Below are positions 52,610 through 60,962 of a DNA stretch of 64,000 nucleotides, one piece after another. The DNA is taken from NCBI GenBank assembly GCA_020073445.1, contig JAIQFE010000017.1, forward strand, positions 1-64,000, read 5' to 3'. A program made the translations under genes and the position numbers. Position 1 is the stretch's first letter. Each line of letters begins with the position of its first letter. Source of the stretch: Terriglobia bacterium. GTDB lineage: Bacteria; Acidobacteriota; Terriglobia; Bryobacterales; Bryobacteraceae. The notes under the pieces are model-generated. The model searched no databases. It worked only from the letters and a program-made list of their open reading frames with translations, and was not told where the DNA came from.

Positions 52610-52917
52610 TCGCCTATGACTTCCATCCGGAAGTCCTCTTTGACCTTGACGAGATTTGGGAGTTCATTCGCGGGGATAATCTTGCCGCCGCCGACCGGGT
52701 GTTTGCGGAGATTCTGGCCGCCATTGATGCTCTTGTGCCTTTTCCCGGTCGCGGTCATAGACGCCCGGACCTCACCTCACGGCCTCTGCGCTTCATTTTG
52801 GTTCGTGAATATCTGATTGCCTACGCGCCGGATGAAATCCCTCTGTGGGTTGTCGCGGTGATGCACGGACGGCGCAGCCCCCGTGTCATGGCCGCGATCC
52901 TGAGAGGTCGGGCGTAG
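52606..52917 (+). CDS. RelE/ParE-family toxin
   Basis: This 103-residue protein has the ParE/RelE fold order: helix pair EVLFDLDEIWEFIRGDNLAAADRVFAEI, strands with GRGHRRPDLTSRPLRFILVREYLIAYAP, and the terminal VVAVMHGRRSP strand seen in toxins of this class. Type II partners of this type inhibit gyrase or cleave mRNA; the class cannot be told apart here. It forms a two-gene module with the antitoxin. Confidence 0.85.
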   Translation: MIAYDFHPEVLFDLDEIWEFIRGDNLAAADRVFAEILAAIDALVPFPGRGHRRPDLTSRPLRFILVREYLIAYAPDEIPLWVVAVMHGRRSPRVMAAILRGRA

Positions 52918-52988
52918 CTCTATGTTCCACTTAGCGGTTCGACCTCGATGACTGAGGTCAAGAGGGCGGCATTAGACTAGGAGGAGCA

Positions 52989-53420
52989 ATGAACTTGCGA
53001 GAAGGCATGCGCCGAATTGGTATTGTGCTGGGCATCAGCGGCGCCGCTCTTGGGACATTCGTCGCCTAACAGAGGGGAGACGCGGTTTGGACCGCACGCT
53101 CCGCGTACAATCGGTTTGAATCGCTGATGGCTTCCCGAACCATGTTGGACATCGCCAAGGACGCGAAGGAAAACCAGCCAATAACACCCTGGGGCCTCGT
53201 CGTTGAGGTAAATCTTGATGGAATTAAGGAGGTGGTCATAGACAAAGCCGGGTCTGTGTCTTCAATTGAACTGTTAACCGGGGAATCTATTCAGAGAATA
53301 GAAGCTCCGACATTGAGAGCCTATCTCGCACTACTCCTCTATCCTGTGCTAGGATTCTTTGCGCCCTGGGGCTTCATCCGCCTCCTCGCTTGGATCGGAG
53401 CCGGATTCCTTTCAACGTAA
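52989..53420 (+). pseudogene. Membrane protein gene broken by one in-frame stop
   Basis: Start ATG 52989 with GGAGGAG four bases before it. The first 26 codons (MNLREGMRRIGIVLGISGAA...) form a membrane helix, then TAA at 53067-53069 interrupts. In the same frame the protein continues as QRGDAVWTARSAYNRFESLMASRTM and on through two more hydrophobic helices to 53420. Related intact proteins have tyrosine-like residues at such a point (inferred), so a single base change (TAC or TAT to TAA) explains it. The part from 53127 could still be made from an internal start. Confidence 0.65.
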
Positions 53421-53446
53421 GCCGGTGGGTCTGGCGGGATAGTGTG

Positions 53447-53890
53447 TTAGATGTGGCTGTAGCCAATCCAAATGCTTAGGCAGAGTAGCGCTACACCGAC
53501 GCCGAAGAATCCAGTTTGCCAGAAGAATAGTCGCCAGGTCCATCTGCCGAACGTATTTGCCTTGTCCTGAAGACAGTCATGCTCTGGCTTATCCTTCCAT
53601 CGGGCATAAGCAGCCCGACGTGTGTAACGAAAATCCAGTGCTCTAGTTACGTTGGCGGCCAGGGAGGCCCCTATCGAGAAAACCAAGACGAGCAGCGATG
53701 TATGAAACATACAGTGCGCGCCAGTCGGAAGAGGCGCCTTAGACTCCATCATGGTCTTGACGGCAAATGCCAGAACCGCTCCTGACAAGGTAAGGAATAG
53801 GTTAACGACATAGCCTAGTTGTACAATGGCGAGTTTTTGCCATCGGAGATAGCTATCGAGACTTCGATCCCCACTTGATCCGTCTTCCAC
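53447..53890 (-). CDS. Four-helix membrane protein, unknown
   Basis: The 147-residue product has about four helices: LAIVQLGYVVNLFLTLSGAVLAFAV, MFHTSLLVLVFSIGASLAANV, and two at the end (FFWQTGFFGVGVALLCLSIWIGY). A basic loop RYTRRAAYARWKDK separates them. No family is recognised. The GTG start at 53890 follows a TACAAT box by few bases, so a very short leader is possible. Base composition is less GC-rich than neighbouring genes, as in the broken gene beside it, which fits acquired DNA. Confidence 0.7.
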   Translation of the reverse strand: MEDGSSGDRSLDSYLRWQKLAIVQLGYVVNLFLTLSGAVLAFAVKTMMESKAPLPTGAHCMFHTSLLVLVFSIGASLAANVTRALDFRYTRRAAYARWKDKPEHDCLQDKANTFGRWTWRLFFWQTGFFGVGVALLCLSIWIGYSHI

Positions 53891-54161
53891 GCCCGCGATT
53901 GTATCATTTGACGCCCGAAAATCCCCAATCTCCAGACAATTGTCTTGCTAATTCTTTCAGTCACTTGCGTCTTGATCGCGCGCGTGATCGAAACTTCTTA
54001 CCGTAAACCTTGAATTGGAACCCGCTCCGCAACCACGCGGGAACGGGTGGCCGAACGGAGGCAACTTGAACCACATCGCCAAAAATGCTCGACCGTTTGA
54101 TTTCAGTAACTTCTTGGGTTCGTTTTGTCGCTGTGCGTTTCGCGCCGCCGTCCAACAAAGC
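53891..54161. other. Non-coding stretch
   Basis: Between two reverse genes I see no convincing gene. A 65-residue reverse frame here has no recognisable features. Confidence 0.3.
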
Positions 54162-56300
54162 CTATTCCGGCTTCAACACCACCACGCTCAACGGAGGCAA
54201 AGTAATCCGAGCGCTCGCGGGCTGGCCGTGCGAGGCCTTATCTTCCGCCTGCACCCATCCGCCGTTGCCCATGTTGCTGCCGCCGAACATCTCCGCGTCG
54301 CTATTGAAAACTTCCCGGTATCCGCACAGCCGCGGAAGACCGATCCGGTAGCCCGTCCGCAGCACCGGCGTGAAGTTGCAGCAAAAGACCAGAAAGTTCT
54401 CGCGATCCAGCGCGTAGCGAGCGAAACAAATCACGCTGGCTTCGGCGTCGCGGAAGTCGATCCACTCAAACCCGCGAAAATCGTCATCCACCTGGTACAG
54501 CGCCGGCTCCGTGCGATACAGGCGGTTAAGTTCCCGGACCATGGTCTGAAGCTTGTGGTGCACCGGAAATTGCAGCAGCCACCACGGCAGGCCTTCCGCG
54601 TGATTCCATTCCGCCGTCTGCCCGAATTCCGAGCCCATGAAAAGCAGCTTCTTGCCGGGATGCCCGAACATGTAACTCAGGAACGCCCGCACGTTGGCGA
54701 AACGCTGCCACTCGTCGCCCGGCATCTTGGAAATCAGCGAGCCCTTGCCGTGCACCACCTCGTCGTGCGAAATCGGCAGCAGGAAATTCTCGGTAAAGGC
54801 GTACAGCATGCTGAAGGTGATGTCGTTCTGATGAAACTTTCGGAAGACAGGCTCCTTGGAGAAGTAACTCAGCATGTCGTGCATCCAGCCCATGTTCCAC
54901 TTCATGGTGAAGCCCAGGCCGTTCAGATAGGTGGGCTTCGAAACGCCGCCCCACGCCGTGGATTCCTCCGCCACCGTGATCGCCCCCGGAACCTGGTGCG
55001 CGAGCTCATTGAAGCGCCGCAGGAAATCGATCGCCTCCAGGTTTTCGCGTCCTCCGTAGCGGTTGGGAATCCAGTCGCCCGCAGTGCGCGAATAATCCAG
55101 ATACAGCATGGATGCCACGGCGTCCACGCGCAGCCCGTCGATGTGAAATTCCTTCAGCCAATACAGCGCGTTCGAAAGCAGAAACTCGCGGACTTCGTTG
55201 CGGCCGTAGTTGAAGATGAGCGTGCCCCAGTCGCGATGCTCGCCCAGCCGCGGATCCTCATGCTCGAAGAGTGCCGTGCCGTCAAAACGCGCCAGACCAT
55301 GCGGATCCTTCGGAAAATGGCCGGGAACCCAATCCAGGATCACGCCCAAACCTGCCTGGTGGCAGCGGTCAATGAAGTACCGGAAATCGTCGGGCGTTCC
55401 GAAGCGCGAAGTCGGCGCGAAGTAGCCGGTGACCTGGTAGCCCCACGATCCCGAAAACGGATGTTCCATGACGGGCAGCAGTTCCAGATGCGTGAAACCG
55501 TTCTCGACCGCGTACACCGGCAGTTTCTCGGCAAGCTCGCGATAGGTCAGCCACTCGTTCAACTGCCCGCGCAGCCACGATTCCAGATGTACCTCGTACA
55601 TCGAGACCGGCTCGCGGAGCCAATTCCGCTGTGCGCGATGCTCCATCCACGCTGCGTCGCCCCAGTTGTAATTCGTCAGCGGCCAGACGATCGACGCGGT
55701 CTTCGGCGGCACCTCGGCGAAGAATCCGTAGGGATCGCTGTGATCCTGCTCATGGCCGCTCGGCGTCATGACGGAGTATTTGTAATGCGCGCCCGCCGCG
55801 AGTCCGGGCAGAAAGATCTCCCACAGTCCTCCATCGCGCAGACGCATCGGATGGCGGGTTCGATCCCAACTGTTGTGGTCGCCGGTAACGCTGACGACTT
55901 CGGCGTTCGGAGCCCACACCGCGAAGCGAACACCTTCCACGCCCTCGCAGGTGACCGTGTGCGCGCCCAACGTGCCGTAGCTTTCGTAGTTGGTGCCTTC
56001 GCCGTGCAAGTGCAATTCGAACGCAGTCAGCAGGGGAGGGAAGCGGTACGGATCGTCCAGGTCCTCCGATTCGCCCGAGTAGAGCGTGATACGGAAGCGG
56101 TATTCCGTTGCGTCCGACTTGGCGACATAGAGTCCTGCCGGATGCGCGCGCTTCATCGGGATCACCTGATCGCCCGCGAGCACGGCGGCTTCTTTCGCCT
56201 GCGGCAGCCAGGCGCGGATCTGCCCTTTGTGTGGACCCAGGTAAGAGAAAGGATCGCGGTGGCGGCCTTGTACGATCAGCTCAGTTTGAGCTGCGGACAT
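54162..56300 (-). CDS. glgB: 1,4-alpha-glucan branching enzyme
   Basis: The 712-residue protein has the classical GlgB layout: an N-terminal CBM48-like sandwich ([18 protein letters not shown]), a second one ([24 protein letters not shown]), the GH13 barrel ([11 protein letters not shown] ... [26 protein letters not shown]) and a C-terminal sheet. Catalytic residues: aspartate in [14 protein letters not shown], glutamate in [10 protein letters not shown], aspartate in [13 protein letters not shown]. It introduces alpha-1,6 branches into glycogen. Start codons of this gene and adenosine deaminase are only five bases apart and divergent, so each promoter must lie inside the other gene. Confidence 0.95.
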   Translation of the reverse strand: MSAAQTELIVQGRHRDPFSYLGPHKGQIRAWLPQAKEAAVLAGDQVIPMKRAHPAGLYVAKSDATEYRFRITLYSGESEDLDDPYRFPPLLTAFELHLHGEGTNYESYGTLGAHTVTCEGVEGVRFAVWAPNAEVVSVTGDHNSWDRTRHPMRLRDGGLWEIFLPGLAAGAHYKYSVMTPSGHEQDHSDPYGFFAEVPPKTASIVWPLTNYNWGDAAWMEHRAQRNWLREPVSMYEVHLESWLRGQLNEWLTYRELAEKLPVYAVENGFTHLELLPVMEHPFSGSWGYQVTGYFAPTSRFGTPDDFRYFIDRCHQAGLGVILDWVPGHFPKDPHGLARFDGTALFEHEDPRLGEHRDWGTLIFNYGRNEVREFLLSNALYWLKEFHIDGLRVDAVASMLYLDYSRTAGDWIPNRYGGRENLEAIDFLRRFNELAHQVPGAITVAEESTAWGGVSKPTYLNGLGFTMKWNMGWMHDMLSYFSKEPVFRKFHQNDITFSMLYAFTENFLLPISHDEVVHGKGSLISKMPGDEWQRFANVRAFLSYMFGHPGKKLLFMGSEFGQTAEWNHAEGLPWWLLQFPVHHKLQTMVRELNRLYRTEPALYQVDDDFRGFEWIDFRDAEASVICFARYALDRENFLVFCCNFTPVLRTGYRIGLPRLCGYREVFNSDAEMFGGSNMGNGGWVQAEDKASHGQPASARITLPPLSVVVLKPE

Positions 56301-56305
56301 TTGTC

Positions 56306-57256
56306 ATGAGTTCCCTGGCCGCTATTATTACAGGAATGGCTCGCGGAGAACTGCATCTTCACTTGGAGGGGGCCGTCGAGCCGGAGACACTGAAGGAACT
56401 CGATCCGGCTTTGACTGACGCCGAACTCCGTGCGGGGCTGACGTATTCCGACTTTGCGGGGTTCATCCAGAGCTACGTCTGGGTCAACCGGAAGCTACGC
56501 GGCCCGGCCGATTACGCCCTCGTCGCGCGCCGCTTGTTCGAGAGGCTGGCGTCTCAGGGCATCTGCTACGCCGAAGTGACCGTTTCCGCTGGAGTGATCC
56601 TGTGGAAGAAGCAGGACCTGGCTGCGATCTTCGACGCGCTGGCCAACGAAGCCGCTCGGAGCCCCATTCCGATCCGCTGGATCCTCGATGCGACGCGCCA
56701 ATGGGGCGCGGAAGCCGCCGCCCCGGTGTTCGACTTCGCCGCGGATCACATCAACGACGGTATCGTCGCGATCGGCATTGGAGGCATCGAGGCGGAAGGT
56801 CCCGCGCTCTGGTATCGCGACCTCTACGCGATGGCCCGCGATCGCGGACTGCGCCTTCTCTGCCACGCGGGCGAGACGACGGACGCGCAAAGTGTCTGGG
56901 ACGCGCTCGCCATTGGTGCTGAGCGCATTGGCCACGGCATCCGCGCGATTCATGATGAGAAGCTTCTCGCGCATCTTCGGGATCGGGATATTCCTCTCGA
57001 AGTCTGCATCTCCAGCAACGTGCGAACTGGCGCGGTTGCGTCGCTTGCGGATCACCCCATCCGGAAACTGTTCGACGCCGGCGTACCGATCATTCTGAAC
57101 ACAGACGATCCGGCGCTGTTCGAATGCACGCTCGAATCCGAGTACGATCTGGCCGCGCGCGCCTTCGGGTTCACCGCCGCAGAACTGAGCGCGATCGCCG
57201 CCAACAGCTTGCAGTACGCCTTTAGCTCTTCGACTCTTCTTTCTGGAGGGACTTAA
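56306..57256 (+). CDS. Adenosine deaminase family protein
   Basis: This 316-residue protein shows the adenosine/AMP deaminase motifs: [16 protein letters not shown] with metal histidines, [18 protein letters not shown] with the catalytic [26 protein letters not shown] and [16 protein letters not shown]. It hydrolyses an amino-purine. In menaquinone-using bacteria the same family includes aminodeoxyfutalosine deaminase, so substrate is open. The ATG at 56306 lies five bases from the divergent glgB start; the ATG at 56336 (MARGELHLH), which leaves 35 bases of spacer, may be the true one. Its 3' end overlaps the convergent cysE by 35 bases. Confidence 0.87.
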   Translation: MSSLAAIITGMARGELHLHLEGAVEPETLKELDPALTDAELRAGLTYSDFAGFIQSYVWVNRKLRGPADYALVARRLFERLASQGICYAEVTVSAGVILWKKQDLAAIFDALANEAARSPIPIRWILDATRQWGAEAAAPVFDFAADHINDGIVAIGIGGIEAEGPALWYRDLYAMARDRGLRLLCHAGETTDAQSVWDALAIGAERIGHGIRAIHDEKLLAHLRDRDIPLEVCISSNVRTGAVASLADHPIRKLFDAGVPIILNTDDPALFECTLESEYDLAARAFGFTAAELSAIAANSLQYAFSSSTLLSGGT

Positions 57257-57866
57257 CGGTGGCTTCAAGCTCCGCCACTCGCCGAGCCAGCTCATCGATC
57301 AACTGGCCCTCCGGATCGGGAAGGTTCCCATGCTCCAGCGCATCGGTCGGATCCATGCCACTCACGACGCGGCCAGGAATCCCGACCACTGTCGACTGGT
57401 CCGGCACAGGCCGCACGACTACCGAGCCCGCGCCGACCTTGGAATAGTCGCCGATGCGAATGTTGCCGAGGATCTTCGCACCCGTGCCGACCACGACGCC
57501 GTTGCCCAGCGTCGGATGCCGCTTGCCCGTGTCCTTGCCCGTGCCGCCGAGGGTGACGCCCTGGTATAGCAGCACGTCGTCGCCGATCTCGGCCGTCTCG
57601 CCGATCACCACGCCCATTCCGTGATCGATGAAGAAGCGCTTGCCGATGGTCGCGCCCGGATGAATCTCGATCCCAGTCAATGTCCGCGATAGCTGGCTGA
57701 CCATGCGGGCCGGCGTGAACCATCCGGCGCGATACAGGCGATGGGCCACGCGATGCAGCAGAACGGCATGGAAGCCCGGGTAACACAATACGATTTCGAG
57801 CACGCTCCGCGCCGCTGGATCGCGTTTGAATACCGTATCGATCTGCTCGCGAATGGTCTTGAACAC
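57222..57866 (-). CDS. cysE: Serine O-acetyltransferase
   Basis: The 214-residue protein is the short form of CysE. An N-terminal helical part ([22 protein letters not shown]) is followed by the left-handed beta helix: [46 protein letters not shown], with the catalytic D-H pair in FIDHG and the later HPTLGNG. The tail is a coiled helix ([12 protein letters not shown]). It acetylates serine for cysteine synthesis. It begins at GTG. Its end overlaps the convergent deaminase gene. Confidence 0.92.
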   Translation of the reverse strand: MFKTIREQIDTVFKRDPAARSVLEIVLCYPGFHAVLLHRVAHRLYRAGWFTPARMVSQLSRTLTGIEIHPGATIGKRFFIDHGMGVVIGETAEIGDDVLLYQGVTLGGTGKDTGKRHPTLGNGVVVGTGAKILGNIRIGDYSKVGAGSVVVRPVPDQSTVVGIPGRVVSGMDPTDALEHGNLPDPEGQLIDELARRVAELEATVKSLQKEESKS

Positions 57867-57900
57867 TTAGTGAACAGCCCTGTAAGAGTATTATGCTGGA

Positions 57901-58341
57901 GTGGTGCGTCTAACGTTAGTCGTCCTTCTAGTGATGCTTGCGGGTTGTTCTTCGCCTGCGCCCCAACCCGCCGCCAAACAGGCGACCCCGGAGAACATTG
58001 GTCCAGCCACCACCAGCAGCAAGCATCCGCTTGCCAAGTACATTGAACTGGCGGGCTTCCGCTTAACCGAATCCAAGCCAGGGGAACTGGAAGTGAAGTT
58101 CGTCGCCGTGAACCACTCGGAGGCTGACCTGGGCGACCTGGAACTGACCGTCCACCTCAGAACCACTGCCGCCAAGCCCGAAGATCCGCCTGTGGCGGAG
58201 TTCAAGGCCAAGGTTCCGTCGCTGGGCCCGCTCGAAATCCGCGACACGAGCGCCAAAGTAGCTACTAAGATGCGGATCTACGAGCTCCCGGATTGGCAGT
58301 TCATGCGCGCGGACTTCGATATCACTTCGCCGGCGCCCTAG
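57901..58341 (+). CDS. Lipoprotein of unknown function
   Basis: The 146-residue product has a lipobox (LLVMLAGC) ending in cysteine, then a proline- and alanine-rich spacer and an Ig-like domain (EVKFVAVNHSEADLGDLELTVHL) with FNIII-like strand spacing. It should be anchored to a membrane. It begins at GTG with divergent cysE 34 bases away, and its end lies 14 bases before the alanyl-tRNA editing gene. Function unknown. Confidence 0.75.
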   Translation: MVRLTLVVLLVMLAGCSSPAPQPAAKQATPENIGPATTSSKHPLAKYIELAGFRLTESKPGELEVKFVAVNHSEADLGDLELTVHLRTTAAKPEDPPVAEFKAKVPSLGPLEIRDTSAKVATKMRIYELPDWQFMRADFDITSPAP

Positions 58342-58355
58342 TTCACATTCAAGGG

Positions 58356-59504
58356 ATGACCGAACGTCTTTATTATCAGGACTGCTATCTCCGCGAGTTC
58401 CGCGCGCGCGTCATTGAGACCGACGGAAATCGGGTGTACCTCGACCGGACGGCATTCTATCCGACGTCGGGCGGGCAGCCCTTCGATTTAGGCTCTCTGG
58501 GGGGTGTTGCCGTCCGCGAAGTGATCGACGAAGAGGATCGCATCGCGCATCTTCTGGAGGCGCCTTTGGTGTCCACAGAGGTCCAAGGGCTGATCGACTG
58601 GACACGCCGATACGACCACATGCAGCAGCACACCGGGCAACACTTGCTCTCCGCGGTTCTCGAGGAGCTGTTCAAGATCCGCACGGTGAGCTTTCACCTG
58701 GGCGTCGACGTTTCGACCATCGATGTTGACGCGCCCTCGCTGAGTGCCGAACAAATCGAGCGCGCCGAGGAGCGTTGCGCGGAAGTGATCGCCCAAGCCC
58801 GTCCGGTCCAGATCACCTTCGAAGACGCCTCGACAACGCTTGAACTGAGAAAAGCCTCGGAGCGCACCGGCACGCTGCGAATCGTCAGCATCGATAAGCT
58901 CGACCGCAGCGCGTGCGGCGGGACGCATGTAAATACAACGGCTGAGATAGGGATGGTACTCACTGGCAAGACGGAGAAGATTCGCGGGATCACGCGATTG
59001 GAGTTCGTCTGCGGAAACCGCGCGCTGCGTCGTGCCCGGGCCGACTACCGCCTGCTGGCCGCTATCGGGCGAACTCTGTCCGTTCCGCCCGAGCAGGGCC
59101 CCGAGCTGATCTCCGGATTGATCGAGAAGAACAAATCGCTCGAGAAGACCACGCAGCGACTGGCGACGGAACTCGCGCGGCGGGAAGGGAAGGAGTTGTA
59201 CCTTGCGGCGACGCCTGACGCGGACGGAATCCGCCGCCTCATCCAGCGCGGCCCCATCGACGATGCCCTGCGCGCTCGTGCCCAGGCTTTCATCACTGGG
59301 GAAAAGGCCGTGTTCCTGGCGATCTGCGATCAGCCGCCCTCGCTGCTGCTGGCGGCCTCGGCCGATTCCGGGATTCATGCCGGCGATCGCATCAAAGCGG
59401 CTGTGGCTGCGGCACATGGGCGGGGTGGAGGGAACCAGCAACTGGGGCAGGGCAGCGTCCCGGACGCCGCGGCGCTCGCCGGTGCGGAGGCTTTGCTACG
59501 CTGA
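58356..59504 (+). CDS. AlaX-type alanyl-tRNA editing protein
   Basis: This 382-residue protein is the editing part of alanyl-tRNA synthetase as a free protein. The zinc motif is present (QQHTGQHLLSAVLEE giving H-x3-H and SACGGTHVNTTAEIG giving C-x3-H), after the barrel front (DRTAFYPTSGGQPFDLG). A coiled segment (about 240-285) and a DHHA1-like C-terminal part (GGGNQQLGQGSVPDAAALAG) make it the long type (AlaX-L). It removes serine or glycine from tRNA-Ala. The start at 58356 begins MTERLYYQD; the frame from 58293 is rejected. Confidence 0.9.
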   Translation: MTERLYYQDCYLREFRARVIETDGNRVYLDRTAFYPTSGGQPFDLGSLGGVAVREVIDEEDRIAHLLEAPLVSTEVQGLIDWTRRYDHMQQHTGQHLLSAVLEELFKIRTVSFHLGVDVSTIDVDAPSLSAEQIERAEERCAEVIAQARPVQITFEDASTTLELRKASERTGTLRIVSIDKLDRSACGGTHVNTTAEIGMVLTGKTEKIRGITRLEFVCGNRALRRARADYRLLAAIGRTLSVPPEQGPELISGLIEKNKSLEKTTQRLATELARREGKELYLAATPDADGIRRLIQRGPIDDALRARAQAFITGEKAVFLAICDQPPSLLLAASADSGIHAGDRIKAAVAAAHGRGGGNQQLGQGSVPDAAALAGAEALLR

Positions 59505-59509
59505 AGCTT

Positions 59510-59869
59510 ATGGTTGAGAACACGCGTCGCTTTCAGGCTGGTCCCGATCCGTTCGGCCGCACCTGGGAAGTCGAGTTCCGGTGGCTCCAGACGGGCATCT
59601 CCATTCGCCACGCCGACACGGTGGACGTCAAGTTCCTCTTGTGGACGGAAGGCGAGGAGAAGCAGGAGAAGGTCATCGCGTTGCCGCATCCGCTTCTGTT
59701 AACGCTCAGTGCGGAGACCGGCCATGCTCTTACCGACCCGTGGTGCATGCGGCTGGCCGCCCGGCATTTGAAATACATGATCGAATCCGGCGAGGATCTC
59801 GAGAAAACACTAGTCACGTTGTCGCTTCCGGCCATGCAGCGAGTGGCTAGGGATCTGCAGCCTGCCTGA
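59510..59869 (+). CDS. Conserved hypothetical protein
   Basis: A 119-residue protein without signal or membrane helix (WEVEFRWLQTGISIRHADTVDVKFLLW ... DPWCMRLAARHLKYMIESGEDLEKTLVTLS). The beta-strand front and helical back look like a compact cytosolic fold, but I know no family. It begins five bases after the editing gene, so it is probably co-transcribed. Confidence 0.7.
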   Translation: MVENTRRFQAGPDPFGRTWEVEFRWLQTGISIRHADTVDVKFLLWTEGEEKQEKVIALPHPLLLTLSAETGHALTDPWCMRLAARHLKYMIESGEDLEKTLVTLSLPAMQRVARDLQPA

Positions 59870-59955
59870 GCCGTTTCGGGGCTCCGTGGCAGCCGTCCTG
59901 CGTGGTAAAACAAAACTCATAAGATGATGCAAACGCGAACGAGGGGAGATCGGAA

Positions 59956-60195
59956 ATGATCCACTGTCCGCTGTGTAATGCGGCCATTGATGTAGACGAG
60001 GAAGAACTGGACGAAGGCGATTCTCTCATCTGCGAAGAGTGCGGGAAGAACCTCAATGTAAGCGGCGTGTCTCCGCTGGAGCTAACTCCGGACGATGAAG
60101 ACGATGACGACGACGATGATGAGGACGAAGACGGGGATTACGACGACTACGACGAAGACGAAGAGGACGAAGACGAGGATGAGGAGGAAGTCTAA
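59956..60195 (+). CDS. LysW-like zinc ribbon with long acidic tail
   Basis: The first 44 residues (IHCPLCNAAIDVDEEELDEG, then LICEECGKNLNVSGVSPLEL) match the zinc-ribbon of LysW/ArgW amino-group carrier proteins, with C-x2-C pairs and the PLEL segment. From residue 45 the protein becomes almost purely Asp and Glu with a few Gly and Tyr. Classical LysW ends in EDWGE, so this tail differs. No lysine or arginine genes are near. It could be a carrier, or a different small zinc protein. GGGGAG lies before the ATG. Confidence 0.75.
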   Translation: MIHCPLCNAAIDVDEEELDEGDSLICEECGKNLNVSGVSPLELTPDDEDDDDDDDEDEDGDYDDYDEDEEDEDEDEEEV

Positions 60196-60556
60196 ATCCA
60201 CCCTTGTCCTGCTGATTCCCGCGCTGTGCCTGACTCAGTTTCTGGTGGCTCAAGGCAAGCAGAAGCCCGGGCCTGAAGCCGTGATCGCAGGTACCGTATT
60301 CCGCGACCCCGGATTCGCCCAGCCCGGCGCGTCCGTAGTGCTGGCGCTGAAGAGCGCGCCCGCGAAGAAATTGCAGCGTCAGATCAGCTCGCCGCGCGGC
60401 GAATTCACGTTCCGGGTCCCCGCCGGGGCCAATAGCTACGTAGTAACCGCTACATTAAAAGGGTTTCAGACCGCTCGCCAAGAGATTGATATTCAAGGCG
60501 AGGAGCAGATCAATGCAACTCTGCTGCTGGTTCCCGAGTCTAAGAAGGGGAGGTAA
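60179..60556 (+). CDS. Secreted CarboxypepD_reg-domain protein 1
   Basis: The 125-residue product has a signal (STLVLLIPALCLTQFLVAQ) and one carboxypeptidase-regulatory-like sandwich (AVIAGTVFRDPGFAQPGASVVL ... GEFTFRVPAGANSYVVTATLKGF). Such modules are common on acidobacterial surface proteins. It begins inside the acidic tail of the previous gene (overlap 60179-60195), and the GACGAGG of that tail serves as its ribosome site. The longer frame from 60095 was rejected as low-complexity. Confidence 0.75.
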   Translation: MRRKSKSTLVLLIPALCLTQFLVAQGKQKPGPEAVIAGTVFRDPGFAQPGASVVLALKSAPAKKLQRQISSPRGEFTFRVPAGANSYVVTATLKGFQTARQEIDIQGEEQINATLLLVPESKKGR

Positions 60557-60562
60557 CCCGTC

Positions 60563-60961
60563 ATGCAACGCATTTCGCGCACCGGCGTTTCACGGATGAT
60601 GCTGGTGGCAGTTTTGGCGGTGGCATGCACGCAGCTCCTGCCCGCCCAGAAAAACAAGGACAAAGAGGACCCCACCATTCGCAGCCTGCAGGGTCAAGTG
60701 AATGACGCGGACGACAAGCCGGTGGCCGGGGCGGTGGTGCAGCTGAAAGACACGAAGACGCTCCAGGTTCGTTCCTTCATCACCCAGACGGATGGCAGTT
60801 ACCGCTTCTCCGGGCTGCGCGCCGATACGGATTACGAGATCAAGGCCGATTACAACGGCATGAGCAGCGACAACCGGCGGCTGAGCAATTTCGACACCCG
60901 CAAGATCGCGACGGTCATTCTGAAGCTGAATAAGAAATCTGAAACGGATAAGTCAAAATAG
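60563..60961 (+). CDS. Secreted CarboxypepD_reg-domain protein 2
   Basis: This 132-residue exported protein (signal MMLVAVLAVACTQLLPAQ) carries the same kind of sandwich: RSLQGQVNDADDKPVAGAVVQL, then GSYRFSGLRADTDYEI. It and the preceding gene appear to be diverged tandem copies. GGGAGG lies nine bases before the ATG. Its TAG is immediately followed by the amidohydrolase frame. Confidence 0.78.
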   Translation: MQRISRTGVSRMMLVAVLAVACTQLLPAQKNKDKEDPTIRSLQGQVNDADDKPVAGAVVQLKDTKTLQVRSFITQTDGSYRFSGLRADTDYEIKADYNGMSSDNRRLSNFDTRKIATVILKLNKKSETDKSK

Positions 60962-60962
60962 A

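Noticed and set aside
54015-56309. A 764-residue forward open frame opposite glgB
   Set aside because: It is the antisense shadow of a clear branching enzyme; long antisense frames arise in GC-rich codon use. Its translation shows no domain.
60095-60178. N-terminal extension of the CarboxypepD_reg gene (a Thr/Lys-rich stretch)
   Set aside because: It is the shifted reading of the acidic tail of the LysW-like gene and would put low-complexity sequence before a signal peptide.
60100-60190. A GA-rich tandem repeat locus
   Set aside because: The GAC/GAT/GAG/GAA pattern is explained by Asp/Glu codons of the LysW-like tail rather than by a separate DNA repeat.
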